A model generated the notes under the pieces. It did not search any database and was not told the DNA's origin. It saw nothing but the letters and a program-made list of their open reading frames with translations. Made by a program: the position numbers and the translations under genes. 64,000 nucleotides of DNA from Streptosporangium canum (lineage in GTDB: Bacteria; Actinomycetota; Actinomycetes; Streptosporangiales; Streptosporangiaceae): positions 62,001-126,000 of the forward strand of contig NZ_FOQY01000021.1 of NCBI RefSeq assembly GCF_900113865.1. The letters are read 5' to 3'. Shown one piece after another: positions 24,922 to 36,405 of the stretch; the first letter of the stretch is position 1; each line of letters begins with the position of its first letter.

Positions 24922-26667
24922 TTACGACAGGCTCCACTTGTCCATGTTCCAGGTGATGGTCGACTGCGCGGGGTTCGGGATGACGTTCTTGACCGTCTCG
25001 TCCCACGCGCTGAGGCCCGGGTGCTGGAACAGCGGGATCGTGGCCAGGTCGGCCCAGAGGTTCTTCTCGATCTCGGCGATGAGCGGGTCCTGCGCGGCCA
25101 GGTCCACGGTCGAGTTCAGCTTCTTGATGAGCTCGTCGACCTTCTTGCTGGAGTAGCAGCCGTTGTTGTTGCCCTTGTTCTCGCCGTCGCACTTCTTCGG
25201 CGTGGTGAAGGTGGAGGCCCAGCCGCTGACCAGGGAGGAGCCCGACCAGGCGTACAGCGCCACGTCGTAGCCGTTGGCGGGCATCACGGTGCCGAAGAAG
25301 TCCTCGGAGCCCTTGTCGACGACCTTGAAACCGGCCTTGTTGCAGGAGTCGATGATGAGCTGGACGGCAGCGGTACGGCGCGGGTTCGGGGTCTGGTAGC
25401 CGATCTTGACTTCCAGGCCGGTCTTGCCCGCCTTCTCCAGGAGAGCCTTGGCGCCCTCGATGTCCTGCTGGGCGTAGACGCCGGCGCCGCCGCTGGCCGC
25501 GACGACCGCGGCGCTGTTGTTCTGGAACGGAGCGACGTTGCGGACTTCCAGAGGCTTGGACTCCGGCGCGACGGGCTTGATCAGGTTGTCGACGATGAGC
25601 TGCCGGGGCACGCACTTGGCGAAGGCCTCACGCAGCGCCTTGTCCTTGAACGGGCTGGAGTCGAAGTTGAAGTCCAGGTGCTCGTAGGTGTAGGCGTCGC
25701 CGAGGTTGACCTGGACGCCCTCCAGAGCCTTGAGCTGGTTGAGCACGTCGGGGCCGGGCTGCGGCTCGACGATCTGGACCTCGCGGTTCTGCAGGGCCTG
25801 GGCCTGCTCGTCGAGAGCGATGAAACGCTCCACGATGGTCGGAGTGGCCGCCGGGGTCCCCCACCACTTGTCGTTGGCGACGAAGGTCAGCGACTGGCCG
25901 GCGTCCATCTTGGACATCTTGTACGGGCCGGAGGAGGGGATGAGCTCGGCCGCGGGCAGCGAGCCCTCGGAGACCCAGCCGTCGTTGAAGAACTTGATGG
26001 CCTTCTCGAGCTTCTTGGCGTCGGTGGCCTTGACCGCGGCGATGAACTCGTCCTCGGACAGGCCCGCCTGCTTCTCGACCACGTGGGCCGGCATGATCTC
26101 GGCCGCGCCGGGGCCGTTGGCCACCCAGTCGGCGAAGGGCTTGTCGTAGACGAGGGAGAACTTCTTGCCGCCCTTGTCGCAGTCGAGCACCTTGGTGTCC
26201 TGGACGCCGTCGGTGCCGGAGGCGGAGAAGCCCTTGATCTTGCCGGACTTGTAAGCCCACCAGAGCAGGGCGTCGTCGCAGTCGATCGGCGTGCCGTCCG
26301 ACCAGACGGCCTTGTCGCTGATCGTGTACTCGACGGTCAGCGGGTCGTCGGCGGTCTTCTCGTAGGTGCCGAAGTCCTTGTCGGGCGTGATGGCGCCCTT
26401 TTCGCCGTAGAACCAGAAGCCCGTCAGCACGCGCTGGAGGGGGCCGTTGTTACGGGTGGCGTTCTCCGCGGCGGTGTTGCCGTTGTAGGAGTGGAACTCC
26501 TGCTCGTAGGCGTACGTGATGCTCTGTGCAGCCGGAGCCGAGGCTGACGCCGAGCCCGACGCGGCCGGCTTGTCCGCCCCCGTGTCGTTACCCGCGCAGG
26601 CGGTCAGCAGGAGCGCACCTCCTGCCACAGCAGCTAGAAACTTGCCAGATGTCCGCGATTGGAACAC
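24922..26667 (-). CDS. Oligopeptide-binding lipoprotein, extracellular solute-binding family 5
   Basis: A 581-residue lipoprotein that captures peptide (or another family-5 ligand) outside the membrane for the importer encoded downstream. A basic N-terminus and hydrophobic stretch end in lipobox LLTAC (Cys24), then a Ser/Ala-rich linker. The family-5 core follows with WSDGTPIDCDDALLWW and PYKMSKMDAGQSLTFVANDKWW. Start GTG 26667 is supported by AAAGGAG 7 bases upstream. It is first gene in the operon. Ligand specificity cannot be judged. Confidence 0.94.
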   Translation of the reverse strand: MFQSRTSGKFLAAVAGGALLLTACAGNDTGADKPAASGSASASAPAAQSITYAYEQEFHSYNGNTAAENATRNNGPLQRVLTGFWFYGEKGAITPDKDFGTYEKTADDPLTVEYTISDKAVWSDGTPIDCDDALLWWAYKSGKIKGFSASGTDGVQDTKVLDCDKGGKKFSLVYDKPFADWVANGPGAAEIMPAHVVEKQAGLSEDEFIAAVKATDAKKLEKAIKFFNDGWVSEGSLPAAELIPSSGPYKMSKMDAGQSLTFVANDKWWGTPAATPTIVERFIALDEQAQALQNREVQIVEPQPGPDVLNQLKALEGVQVNLGDAYTYEHLDFNFDSSPFKDKALREAFAKCVPRQLIVDNLIKPVAPESKPLEVRNVAPFQNNSAAVVAASGGAGVYAQQDIEGAKALLEKAGKTGLEVKIGYQTPNPRRTAAVQLIIDSCNKAGFKVVDKGSEDFFGTVMPANGYDVALYAWSGSSLVSGWASTFTTPKKCDGENKGNNNGCYSSKKVDELIKKLNSTVDLAAQDPLIAEIEKNLWADLATIPLFQHPGLSAWDETVKNVIPNPAQSTITWNMDKWSLS

Positions 26668-27422
26668 GCCAGCACTCCTTTAATTGTCCGGTCTGAGGTC
26701 AGCCGCCAGCATTGTCGAACAAAGCTGAGCACCGGGACTCCACCTCGGACAAGTAGGACGACTTGGGTGTTGCAGACCTGAGACCGGCACCGCCCCAAGC
26801 TGTAACAAAGTCGGGCGGGAAGCGCGAAACTCCTCAATCGGTGAGGATCAGGAAAAACGTAACGTTTGACCGAATAGTCCCAGTATGTGAGATGACGGAG
26901 AGTGACGATCGGGGGAGTCCTCGGAAGACTCTCGGGGGACCGTCGGAAGATTCTCAGATGTTCGAGGCGGCGGCGAGCTGTCCGGAAACTCCGGCGAGGA
27001 TCGCGGTTTTGCTCACGTACGGTGATCAAGGAGTAGGGTTTCCGGCTCTCCGGAACCCGTGGACCGGCGTGTCCGCAGCGGCGGCGCGGGTTCTGTGGCG
27101 GCGGTCTCCGCTCCGGCCCGTGTCGGAGTTCCTTTTTTCGGAAGGGATTTCCTCGCTTATATCAGATCGATGAAGCATCTCATGTGCGGAATTGCTATCC
27201 CAGACCGTGTTCCCGGGGCCACTTTCCGTAGCCGGTCTGCGATTGGGGTGCCGGGAGATCGGAAAGCGGCGCCTGCCGCGGGCGGAAAGATCCCCGCCCG
27301 CCGTCCGGCCCGCCCCTCCCGGCCCGGCCGTACCGGCGGTGCCGTCGGCTTGGCCCGATATTTTCGGACATTGACACTCGGGCCACTCGTCGGGCGTGCC
27401 GCCGGTCTCCATGATTGGCCGC
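26668..27422. other. Large divergent intergenic region
   Basis: About 755 bases without a supported gene, between the peptide importer (minus) and the MFS gene (plus). The importer's promoter must lie near the left end. At 26915-26957 a short degenerate direct repeat TCGGAAGAYTCTC occurs twice. The region around 27120-27220 is relatively AT-rich. One 136-codon ORF on the plus strand has poor codon bias, so I leave it out. Confidence 0.5.
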
Positions 27423-28706
27423 ATGACAACGACTCTTCAGACGCGTAAGCGCGGGCTGCATCGCGCCTGGATCGTGGCGGGAGTCGCGTTCGTGGCCATT
27501 CTCGGCGCGGCAGGGTTCCGCGCCACGCCCGGCGTGCTGATCACCCCCCTCCAGGAGGAGTTCGGCTGGTCCCGGGGCACCATCTCGCTGGCCGTCTCGG
27601 TCAACCTCATGCTCTACGGCCTGACCGCCCCGTTCGCCGCCGCCCTCATGAACCGCTTCGGCATGCGCCGGGTGGTGTCGGGCGCGCTGCTGCTCGTCGC
27701 AGCCGGCAGTGGGCTCACCATCCTGATGAACGCCCCCTGGCAGCTCGTCCTGTGCTGGGGCGTCCTGGTCGGCCTCGGCACCGGATCGATGGCCCTGGTC
27801 TTCGCCGCCACCCTCACCGAACGCTGGTTCGTCCGCCACCGCGGCCTCGTCACCGGGATCCTCACCGCGGGCGGCGCCACCGGGCAGCTCATCTTCCTGC
27901 CCGTCCTCGCCCACCTCGCCGTCGCGCAGGGCTGGCGCACGGCCGCCGTCACGGTCACCGCCGCCGCCCTCGTCGTCGTGCCGCTGGTCTGGTTCCTGCT
28001 GCGCGACCGTCCGGAGGAGGTGGGCACCACCGCCCTGGGAGCCGAGCCCGGCACGGTCACGGCCGCCCCGCCCGCCGGGGCCGGCGGGGCCGGCAGGGCC
28101 GCCGCGCACGCGCTCGGTGTGCTGCGGAGCGCCGCGCGGACCCGGCCCTTCTGGCTGCTCGCCGGCGGGTTCGCGATCTGCGGTATGAGCACCAACGGCC
28201 TGGTCGGCACCCATTTCATCCCCGCCGCCCACGACCACGGCATGGCCGAGCCGACCGCCGCGGGGCTCCTCGCGCTGGTCGGGATCTTCGACGTCGCCGG
28301 GACCATCGCGTCCGGCTGGCTGAGCGACAAGGTCGATTCGCGGGTCCTGCTCGGCGCCTACTACGGGCTGCGCGGGCTGTCGCTGATGATGCTGCCCAGC
28401 CTGTTCGGGGCGACCGCCGAGCCGAGCATGCTCGTCTTCATCATCTTCTACGGCCTCGACTGGGTGGCCACCGTCCCGCCCACCGTGGCCCTGTGCCGGC
28501 AGATCTACGGCTCCGAAGGCGCGGTGGTGTTCGGCTGGGTCTTCGCCTCCCACCAGGTCGGCGCGGCCGTCGCCGCGGTGGGCGCGGGGCTCACCCGCGA
28601 CCACTTCGGCGCCTACGACCTCGCCTGGTACGCGGCCGGGTTCCTCTGCCTGATCGCCGCCCTGATGTCGGTCGTCATCGCCAAGAGGGCATCCTTGAAC
28701 GCGTGA
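27423..28706 (+). CDS. Major facilitator superfamily transporter (OFA/monocarboxylate-like)
   Basis: A 427-residue membrane protein with 12 predicted helices. It opens with AWIVAGVAFVAILGAAGFRATPGVLITPLQEEFGWSRG-like sequence, where the RATPGVL and EEFGWSRGTIS blocks are typical of the oxalate/formate antiporter and monocarboxylate subfamily. The cytoplasmic loop between helices 2 and 3 has NRFGMRRVV, and the mid-protein loop is Ala/Gly-rich. Substrate unknown. ATG 27423 follows GGCCGC with a weak ribosome site. It is monocistronic or leads into the peptidyl-tRNA hydrolase gene 64 bases downstream. Confidence 0.88.
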   Translation: MTTTLQTRKRGLHRAWIVAGVAFVAILGAAGFRATPGVLITPLQEEFGWSRGTISLAVSVNLMLYGLTAPFAAALMNRFGMRRVVSGALLLVAAGSGLTILMNAPWQLVLCWGVLVGLGTGSMALVFAATLTERWFVRHRGLVTGILTAGGATGQLIFLPVLAHLAVAQGWRTAAVTVTAAALVVVPLVWFLLRDRPEEVGTTALGAEPGTVTAAPPAGAGGAGRAAAHALGVLRSAARTRPFWLLAGGFAICGMSTNGLVGTHFIPAAHDHGMAEPTAAGLLALVGIFDVAGTIASGWLSDKVDSRVLLGAYYGLRGLSLMMLPSLFGATAEPSMLVFIIFYGLDWVATVPPTVALCRQIYGSEGAVVFGWVFASHQVGAAVAAVGAGLTRDHFGAYDLAWYAAGFLCLIAALMSVVIAKRASLNA

Positions 28707-28770
28707 ATGAGCGAAGCGGATCAGTCGGCGGGCACGGCATCGGATCGGTCACGCGGCGGGCGGAGGCCGC

Positions 28771-29463
28771 ATGACCGGTCAGAAGGTGCTCCCGCTGGTG
28801 GTCAGGATCGAGCGGGCGGACCCGCCGGAGCGCACCGACGCCCTGGAGGCGGCCGCGCTGGCCGTGCTGACGCTGCTCAACGACCCCCGCGCCCTCGGCG
28901 ACGGCGAATGGGCCGAGGCGGTCCGGTCCTGGGAGGACATCGGGATCAGGAAGGTCGTCCGGCGGGCGCGCGGGGCCGAGTGGCGCCGGGTGCTCGACCT
29001 GCCCGGCATCACGGTGACCTGCGGCACCGCCGAGGTGCGGGTCCACCCGCCGGTGCCGCTCGACGACTGGCCCAAGGACCTGTCCAGGCTCCAGGTCTCC
29101 GGCACCGACCTGACCGACTCGGCCCCGCCGGGACCGGCGCGGGAGGTGACGCTCTGGATCAACCCTGAGCTGGAGATGTCGGCGGGCAAGGCGATGGCCC
29201 AGGCCGGGCACGCGGCTCAGCTCGCCTGGTGGGGCAGTGACGAGCGGGCCCGGCAGGCGTGGCGGGACCGGGGGCTGGCGGCCGCCGTACGGACGGCCGA
29301 CCCCGCCGGATGGGCCGCGCTGACCGGCTCGGGCCTGCCGGTGGTCCGGGACGCGGGGTTCACCGAGATCGAACCGGGCTCGTGCACGGTCGTCGCGGAC
29401 GCCCCGTGGCTGCGTCACGGAGGCTTCCGGCCCGCCGGCTCCGGGCCGCTCAGGTCATCTTGA
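28771..29463 (+). CDS. Peptidyl-tRNA hydrolase, Pth2-type (actinobacterial form)
   Basis: A 230-residue protein with a Pth2 fold in its C-terminal half; it would release peptidyl groups from stalled tRNA. The signature KAMAQAGHAAQLAW matches the Pth2 KxxAQxxHA catalytic region, and RDAGFTEIEPGSCTVVADAPW the C-terminal motif. The first 120 residues are an extra domain seen in actinobacterial members (begins VLPLVVRIERADPPERTDALEAAA). The gene's end overlaps by 14 bases a convergent remnant ORF. The cell presumably also has a standard Pth elsewhere. Confidence 0.88.
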   Translation: MTGQKVLPLVVRIERADPPERTDALEAAALAVLTLLNDPRALGDGEWAEAVRSWEDIGIRKVVRRARGAEWRRVLDLPGITVTCGTAEVRVHPPVPLDDWPKDLSRLQVSGTDLTDSAPPGPAREVTLWINPELEMSAGKAMAQAGHAAQLAWWGSDERARQAWRDRGLAAAVRTADPAGWAALTGSGLPVVRDAGFTEIEPGSCTVVADAPWLRHGGFRPAGSGPLRSS

Positions 29464-29646
29464 CGACGCCGGCCGGGGAGAAGGCGCGCTGGTCGTCGTA
29501 GCGGTCGTCGGCAAGGCGCGCTGGTCGTCGTAGCGGCCGTCGCGGAGGGCCGGATGCTCGACGGTGGCGGTCTCGTCCCCCGCCACCCGGAGTCCGGGGG
29601 CCGTCGGGACGGACGGCGGGCAGATCGGTGCGGGTCCCGGTCTCAC
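29450..29646 (-). pseudogene. Small ORF disrupted by a 32-bp tandem duplication
   Basis: The minus strand reads VAGDETATVEHPALRDGRYD-like sequence (with DDQRA) in strongly biased codons, then breaks. If one of the two 32-bp repeat units (29481-29512 and 29513-29544) is removed, the frame continues as DDQRAFSPAGVVKMT to a stop at 29450. The duplication is not a multiple of three, so it caused a frameshift. The start is uncertain (GTG 29646 possible). I do not recognise the family. Confidence 0.55.
29481..29544. repeat. 32-bp tandem duplication
   Basis: Two head-to-tail copies beginning AAGGCGCGCTGGTCGTCG, differing at only a few positions near the 3' end. It lies inside the disrupted small ORF just past the peptidyl-tRNA hydrolase gene. 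Confidence 0.85.
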
Positions 29647-29873
29647 GTGAGGTGCGGTGGAAGCGGAGCTCTGCCCGGTGCTTCACGGGCACCGCCGGAT
29701 CGTTCCACGGGCACCGCCGAAGCATCGCAGGCGGGCCTTTTGCCGACAGGGAGCCGGCAGGGAGGAGATACTCGTCACACGGGAGGCGGTCGTTACACGG
29801 AGGAAGGTACTCGTTCCCGAAGTGTGATGGGTATCGTGCACGAGAAAACCGGATTTGTCGTACGCTCCCGATC
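29647..29873. other. Intergenic region without a supported gene
   Basis: About 230 bases. It shows short tandem-like blocks (CACGGGCACCGCCG, and TCGTTACACGG/TCGTCACACGG near 29772-29800) but no coding bias. Confidence 0.35.
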
Positions 29874-30869
29874 GTGCTCGATGGGTTGGATGGGACTCCG
29901 GGGACCCGGGGGACGGGTTCTGCGCCGACGTATGTGACCGCAGAGGCGGCCACGTCCGAGCTGCCGAGGGTCGCCCTTGACGACCCGCCGAAGCCGCCGC
30001 TGAGCCCGCCGAGGCCACCGGTCAAGAAGTCGCGCATCGGCGACCTGCCGATGCGTGTCATCTACCGGATTCTCGCCGTGGTCACCGCGGTGGTCGTGGC
30101 CGCCGTCGCGGCCGTGGCCGGGTTCGTGTACTCCGGCTCCTCAGATCAGCCGGGCGGGGAAGCGTCGGGGCCGATCGCCGCGCCATCTGCCGCGACGCCC
30201 CCGCCCGGTGTCAGCTCGCCGCCGGCTCCCTCCCCTCTGTCGTCGGCCTCTTCTTCGCTGCCGGCCTCCCCGTCGGCGCCCTCGCCGACCGCGAGCGCGG
30301 CCGGCGCTCAGGGACGGAGCGCGGCGGTGGTGGCGGCCCTGGCCGACCCCCGCGTCCCCGGCCTGCCGCGCGACAAGCGGCTCGGCCGGTTGCCGGGCAA
30401 GGAGTACAAGGCCAAGCGCCGTCTGCAGGACGCCAGGTCGGGTGTGTCGCTGGCCCGGCTCGGCAAGCCGTGGAAGCCCCACGGCGCCGCGCCGTTCTCC
30501 ACCAAGCAGGTGCTGCCGAAGGTGAAGGGCGTGCCGACCCGGGCGATGCTCGTCAGCTGCCCCGTGCCGATCAAGGTGCAGGAGAGCCCGAAGGACACCG
30601 CGCTGCTGGCCGCCCGCTGGACCCTCAACCACCACCCCGAGGACGCCAGGATCAGATGGACCGCCTCCCAGCCGGTCAAGGACGGCTGGGTGCTCGCCTA
30701 CCAGGTGAAGTACAAGGTCAAGGGCAAGCCCCGCTACTCCATGGCCGCCGTCGCCGTGACGGAGGTGCCCGGCGCCAAGCCCGCCATGGTCTTCGTGACG
30801 ATCCCCGACGCCCAGCGCAAGCGCTGGCGCGACATCAACACCGCGATCTCCTCGATCAGGTTGAAGTAG
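29874..30869 (+). CDS. Membrane-anchored protein of unknown function
   Basis: A 331-residue protein if GTG 29874 is used. A Pro-rich cytoplasmic stretch (DDPPKPPLSPPRPPVKK) precedes one membrane helix (IYRILAVVTAVVVAAVAAVAGFVY, about residues 62-85), then an extracellular Ser/Pro/Ala-rich linker and a basic folded domain (LPRDKRLGRLPGKEYKAKRR ... TRAMLVSCPVPIKVQESPKD ... WVLAYQVKYKVKGKPR). I do not recognise the domain. ATG 30051 is an alternative start at the membrane helix. No partner genes are obvious. Confidence 0.65.
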   Translation: MLDGLDGTPGTRGTGSAPTYVTAEAATSELPRVALDDPPKPPLSPPRPPVKKSRIGDLPMRVIYRILAVVTAVVVAAVAAVAGFVYSGSSDQPGGEASGPIAAPSAATPPPGVSSPPAPSPLSSASSSLPASPSAPSPTASAAGAQGRSAAVVAALADPRVPGLPRDKRLGRLPGKEYKAKRRLQDARSGVSLARLGKPWKPHGAAPFSTKQVLPKVKGVPTRAMLVSCPVPIKVQESPKDTALLAARWTLNHHPEDARIRWTASQPVKDGWVLAYQVKYKVKGKPRYSMAAVAVTEVPGAKPAMVFVTIPDAQRKRWRDINTAISSIRLK

Positions 30870-30927
30870 CCACTTACTGGGCAGGAATCGCCTTATTCAT
30901 CTGGCCTAATGAAAATCGGGGGATTTC

Positions 30928-31122
30928 ATGGCCGACCTCTCCGTCGTCGCCTGCGATGCCCTCGCCGCCGCCGAACAGGTGAGAGACCGACCCTTCGAGC
31001 CCCGGAGCCGGCGGCCGGACCGCCGCGTGGCCGCGGCCGGACGCGGGCGAGGCGGCACGATCGGACCCCGCCGGGCGTCCAGCGCCGCGGACGCGGGCGC
31101 CACGGGCCGGGCGGACGTCTGA
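30928..31122 (+). CDS. Possible small protein (64 aa)
   Basis: An ATG preceded by GGGGGA at 5 bases opens a 64-codon frame beginning MADLSVVACDALAAAEQVRD and turning Arg-rich. Only the ribosome site and initial residues favour it; the Arg-rich tail suggests a shadow or decayed frame. The rest of the gap 30870-31181 holds nothing else I can support. Confidence 0.3.
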   Translation: MADLSVVACDALAAAEQVRDRPFEPRSRRPDRRVAAAGRGRGGTIGPRRASSAADAGATGRADV

Positions 31123-31181
31123 GGACGCCGCTACCAGGATGATCCCCCCGAGGGGGCGGCCTGGGCAGTGGAGGGGGAGTC

Positions 31182-33227
<2,046 letters not shown>

Positions 33228-33238
33228 GCTCGATCGAC

Positions 33239-33832
33239 GTGACCCAGATCGTTCTCGCCTCCGCCTCGCCCGCCCGCTTCGCCCTGCTCCGCAGCGCCGG
33301 ACTCGATCCCAAGGTGATCGTCAGCGGAGTGGACGAGGACGCCGTCATCGCCGACACCCCGAGCGACCTCTGCCTCGCGCTGGCACGCGCGAAGGCGGCG
33401 GTCGTCGCACGGGACCTGACCAGCGGCCTGGTCATCGGCTGCGACTCCGTGCTGGAGCTCGACGGCCGGGCCTACGGCAAGCCTTCCTCGGCCGAGGAGG
33501 CCGTCTCCCGCTGGCAGGGCATGCGCGGCAGGGAAGGCCGCCTGCTCACCGGTCACTGTGTGATCGACGCCGCCGACGGCCGGGAGGCGGCCGAGGTGGG
33601 TGCCACGGTCGTGCGGTTCGGCACCCCCACCGACGCCGAGATCGCCGCCTACGTCGCCACCGGTGAGCCCCTCCGCGTCGCGGGCGCCTTCACCCTCGAC
33701 GGTCCCGGCGGATGGTTCGTCGACGGCATCGACGGCGACCACGGCAACGTCCTGGGCATCTCCCTGCCCCTCCTGCGCCGCCTCTTCGCCACCCTCGGCG
33801 TCTCCGTGCCCACCCTCTGGCAGAGCGCCTGA
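33239..33832 (+). CDS. maf: Maf-family nucleoside triphosphate pyrophosphatase
   Basis: A 197-residue house-cleaning pyrophosphatase that hydrolyses non-canonical or excess nucleoside triphosphates. The family motifs are intact: [18 protein letters not shown] at the N-terminus, [18 protein letters not shown] in the middle with the catalytic Asp, and [20 protein letters not shown] near the end. GTG 33239 begins the first strand ([10 protein letters not shown]). It follows ftsH by 12 bases and is likely co-transcribed. Confidence 0.94.
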   Translation: MTQIVLASASPARFALLRSAGLDPKVIVSGVDEDAVIADTPSDLCLALARAKAAVVARDLTSGLVIGCDSVLELDGRAYGKPSSAEEAVSRWQGMRGREGRLLTGHCVIDAADGREAAEVGATVVRFGTPTDAEIAAYVATGEPLRVAGAFTLDGPGGWFVDGIDGDHGNVLGISLPLLRRLFATLGVSVPTLWQSA

Positions 33833-33950
33833 CCCGCCCTGCCCGCCTTTTCCCGTTCGGGCCCTTCCACGGGGCCCGTGCGGGCATTCAGGGATCCGTA
33901 CGGCGGTTGCCGTCCGGCATGGGCCCGGCTCGCCACCCTGTCGCTTGCCC

Positions 33951-34033
33951 GGCACGGGCACCGGTACGGCACCGGCACCGGCACGGGCACCGGCACGGGC
34001 ACCGGTACGGCACCGGTACGGCACCGGTACGGC
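33951..34033. repeat. GC-rich hexamer-type simple repeat
   Basis: An 80-base run of CACCGG/CACGGG/TACGGC hexamers between maf and the EI24 gene, with the 12-mer CACCGGTACGGC occurring in tandem. It is a low-complexity tract, prone to slippage. The rest of the gap 33833-34109 shows no gene. Confidence 0.85.
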
Positions 34034-34109
34034 GAGGCGCGGGGTGGAGCGGAGCGGTGTTCCCGGCGCCGTCGCGCGGTGATCCACTGATGCCGCTAAT
34101 CTTCCGGGC

Positions 34110-34859
34110 ATGGGTCATTTCCGCTCCTTTACGGACGGCATCGGGTTCTTTCTGCAGGGAGTGCGCTGGGTCGCACGGAACCCTCGGTGGTGGCTGTTCG
34201 GGTTGATCCCCGCCCTGATCGTGTTCGTGCTCTACGCGGTCGCGCTCTACTTCCTCGGCACCAACCTGGGAGGGCTCGCAGAGTGGGCGACACCGTTCGC
34301 GAGCGGGTGGGGTGAGGCGGCGCGCAAGACCCTCCGGGCACTGGTCGGACTGCTGATCTTCGGTACCGGCCTGGTCCTGTCCGTGGTGACCTTCACGGCG
34401 GTCACTCTGATCGTCGGTGAGCCCTTCTACGAGAAGCTCTCGGAGAAGGTCGAGGAGTCCTATGGTGAGGTGCCGAGCGGGCACGAGCTCCCGCTCTGGA
34501 AGTCGATCCCCAGGTCCGTCAAGGACAGCCTGATCACCCTCGGATACGTGCTGCTGTTCACCATCCCGCTGTTCTTCCTCGGCTTCGTGCCGGTGATCGG
34601 GCAGACGGTGGTGCCGGTGCTGGGCGCCCTGGTCTCGGGCTTCTTCCTCACGGTCGAGCTCACCACGCTGGCCATGGAGCGCCGGGGCATGGCGCGCAAG
34701 AACCGGTTCGCCCTCCTCCGGAGGAACAAGGCCTCGGCTCTCGGCTTCGGCGTGCTCGTCTTCCTGCTCTTCCTCGTCCCCCTGGTCGCGGTGGTCGCGA
34801 TGCCCGCGGCCGTGGCGGGTGGGGCGATCATGGTCAGGGCGAAGCTGGCTCCCGTCTGA
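34110..34859 (+). CDS. EI24/CysZ-like membrane protein
   Basis: A 249-residue membrane protein of the EI24 (Pfam) superfamily with about five hydrophobic segments: FFLQGVRWVARNPRWWLFGLIPALIVF-like start, TLRALVGLLIFGTGLVLSVVTF, VLLFTIPLFFLGFVPVIGQTV and a C-terminal LVFLLFLVPLVAVVAMPAAVAG. The family contains bacterial CysZ sulfate transporters, but actinobacterial members of this kind have no proven substrate. The gene stands alone, 90 bases before the DUF4192 gene. Confidence 0.86.
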   Translation: MGHFRSFTDGIGFFLQGVRWVARNPRWWLFGLIPALIVFVLYAVALYFLGTNLGGLAEWATPFASGWGEAARKTLRALVGLLIFGTGLVLSVVTFTAVTLIVGEPFYEKLSEKVEESYGEVPSGHELPLWKSIPRSVKDSLITLGYVLLFTIPLFFLGFVPVIGQTVVPVLGALVSGFFLTVELTTLAMERRGMARKNRFALLRRNKASALGFGVLVFLLFLVPLVAVVAMPAAVAGGAIMVRAKLAPV

Positions 34860-34952
34860 GTTTTCCACAGGGATGCCGGACAGAGGTCCGGGCGTCCACA
34901 GATCGAGGTTCAGCGCGCAAGGCGCGGCCGGAATCCGGCGAAACTCTGGGCC

Positions 34953-36062
34953 ATGACAACCGACACCCCGGCCCCGCCCGCCTCCCAACCGCGCCTGCTG
35001 CTCGGTTCCACGGAGGACGTCCTCGGCGCCGTGCCCTACCTCGTGGGATTCCACCCCGCCAACAGCCTGATCATGATCGGCCTGAAGGGCAGGCCGTCCA
35101 GAGGACGGCTCCACCTCACCATCCGATGGGATCTGCCTCTGGCGGCACCGGGTCTCGGCCGGATCGTCCCGCTGCTCCGCAAGGAGGGGATCAGCCAGGT
35201 CATCGTCGTCGGCTATGGTCCGGGCACGCTGGTGACCCCCGCCGTGGACGTGGCCGTCGCGCTGCTGCGCCAGGACGGGGTCACGGTCGTCGACGCGCTC
35301 CGGGTGGAGGAGGGCCGTTACTGGTCCTACCTCTGTTCCCGGGCCGACTGCTGCCCCGCCGAGGGCACGCCGTACGGACGGGAGGCCGATGTGATCGCGG
35401 CCGAGGCCACCGTGCACGGACTGGTCGCTCTGCCCGACCGCGAGACCCTGGAGCGCTCGCTCGACCCCGTCGGCGGGTCCGCGCGGCTGGCCATGCGCCG
35501 GACCACGGCCCGTGTCACGGAGAAACTGCGGGGCCGGCTCGCCGGATGCGAGGACGTCGGGAGGCTCGCGGCGGAGTTCGTCGCGGACGGGACGGCCCGG
35601 GTCCGTGCGGCGATCGGCGTCTACGCCTCCGGTGGGCGGCTCGACGACGAGCAGGCGGCCAGGCTCGGGCTGGACCTGGCGGTGACCCGGATCAGGGACG
35701 AGGCGTGGGCGCTCGTCACCGACGACGCCCACGACGCCCACCGCAGGCTCTGGCAGGACCTCACCCGGCGGCTGGAGCCCAGATTCGTGCCTCCGGCCGC
35801 GTCCCTGCTCGGCGTCGTCGCCTGGTGCGACGGCGACTCCGCGCTGGCCGGCATCGCCCTCACCCGGGCACGCGACGTCGACCCCGGTTACTCGATGGCG
35901 AATCTGCTCATGCACGCCCTCCACCATCTGCTCTCGCCACACGTGCTCAAGGAGAGGATGCCCAGCTCCCAGGAGCTGGATGAGGAGATGGGCAGTCCCC
36001 GGGCGGCCTGGCTGCTCCCCATGATCGCTTTACTGGAGGAGCCGAAGGCGCCGGCGGGGTGA
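34953..36062 (+). CDS. DUF4192 domain protein
   Basis: A 369-residue cytosolic protein of the actinobacterial DUF4192 family. The family N-terminus LLLGSTEDVLGAVPYLVGFHPANSLIMIGL is clear, followed by a GISQVIVVGYGP segment, the LRVEEGRYWSYLC block and a C-terminal ARDVDPGYSMANLLMHALHHL. Function unknown. ATG 34953 precedes the first strand. No operon partner; the next gene is convergent. Confidence 0.9.
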   Translation: MTTDTPAPPASQPRLLLGSTEDVLGAVPYLVGFHPANSLIMIGLKGRPSRGRLHLTIRWDLPLAAPGLGRIVPLLRKEGISQVIVVGYGPGTLVTPAVDVAVALLRQDGVTVVDALRVEEGRYWSYLCSRADCCPAEGTPYGREADVIAAEATVHGLVALPDRETLERSLDPVGGSARLAMRRTTARVTEKLRGRLAGCEDVGRLAAEFVADGTARVRAAIGVYASGGRLDDEQAARLGLDLAVTRIRDEAWALVTDDAHDAHRRLWQDLTRRLEPRFVPPAASLLGVVAWCDGDSALAGIALTRARDVDPGYSMANLLMHALHHLLSPHVLKERMPSSQELDEEMGSPRAAWLLPMIALLEEPKAPAG

Positions 36063-36066
36063 CGGG

Positions 36067-36405
36067 TTATCCCTCGGCGCGTCTGCGGCGCTCGTTGTAG
36101 GCCCGCATCCGGGGCGGGTAACCGGTCAGCTGCACGTCATAGACGGGCATGGCCAGGTCGCGGGCCACTTTGCGGATCACAGCGGGCGAGCCGACCCGGC
36201 GCCGGGTCCACTCGCCGTCGTCCGCGATGGCCATCGCGGTGGTGTCCGTCGCGAAAGTCTCCGGCTCGACGTAGAACTCCACGCCACGACGCGACTTCGC
36301 GAAGGCGATGAGCGCCTCGACGTCGGCGTCGGTTGCCTCACGGTCGAACTTGGCGATCTTCGGCCCACGCAGACGCCTCAACCCATAGCGATCCCGCCAT
36401 CTCAT
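36067..36405 (-). CDS. Conserved-looking actinobacterial hypothetical protein
   Basis: A 112-residue basic, soluble protein (MRWRDRYGLRRLRGPKIAKF, DADVEALIAFAKSRRGVEFYV, DTTAMAIADDGEWTRRRVG, RDLAMPVYDVQLTGYPPRMR). I recall similar small proteins annotated hypothetical in Streptomyces and relatives, but cannot give a family name. It ends 4 bases from the DUF4192 stop, convergently. The start is at ATG 36405, next to a TATACC-like promoter motif. Confidence 0.72.
   Translation of the reverse strand: MRWRDRYGLRRLRGPKIAKFDREATDADVEALIAFAKSRRGVEFYVEPETFATDTTAMAIADDGEWTRRRVGSPAVIRKVARDLAMPVYDVQLTGYPPRMRAYNERRRRAEG

Noticed and set aside
26763-27173. 136-codon ORF in the large intergenic region
   Set aside because: Codon bias is poor, no motif is visible and no ribosome site is evident.
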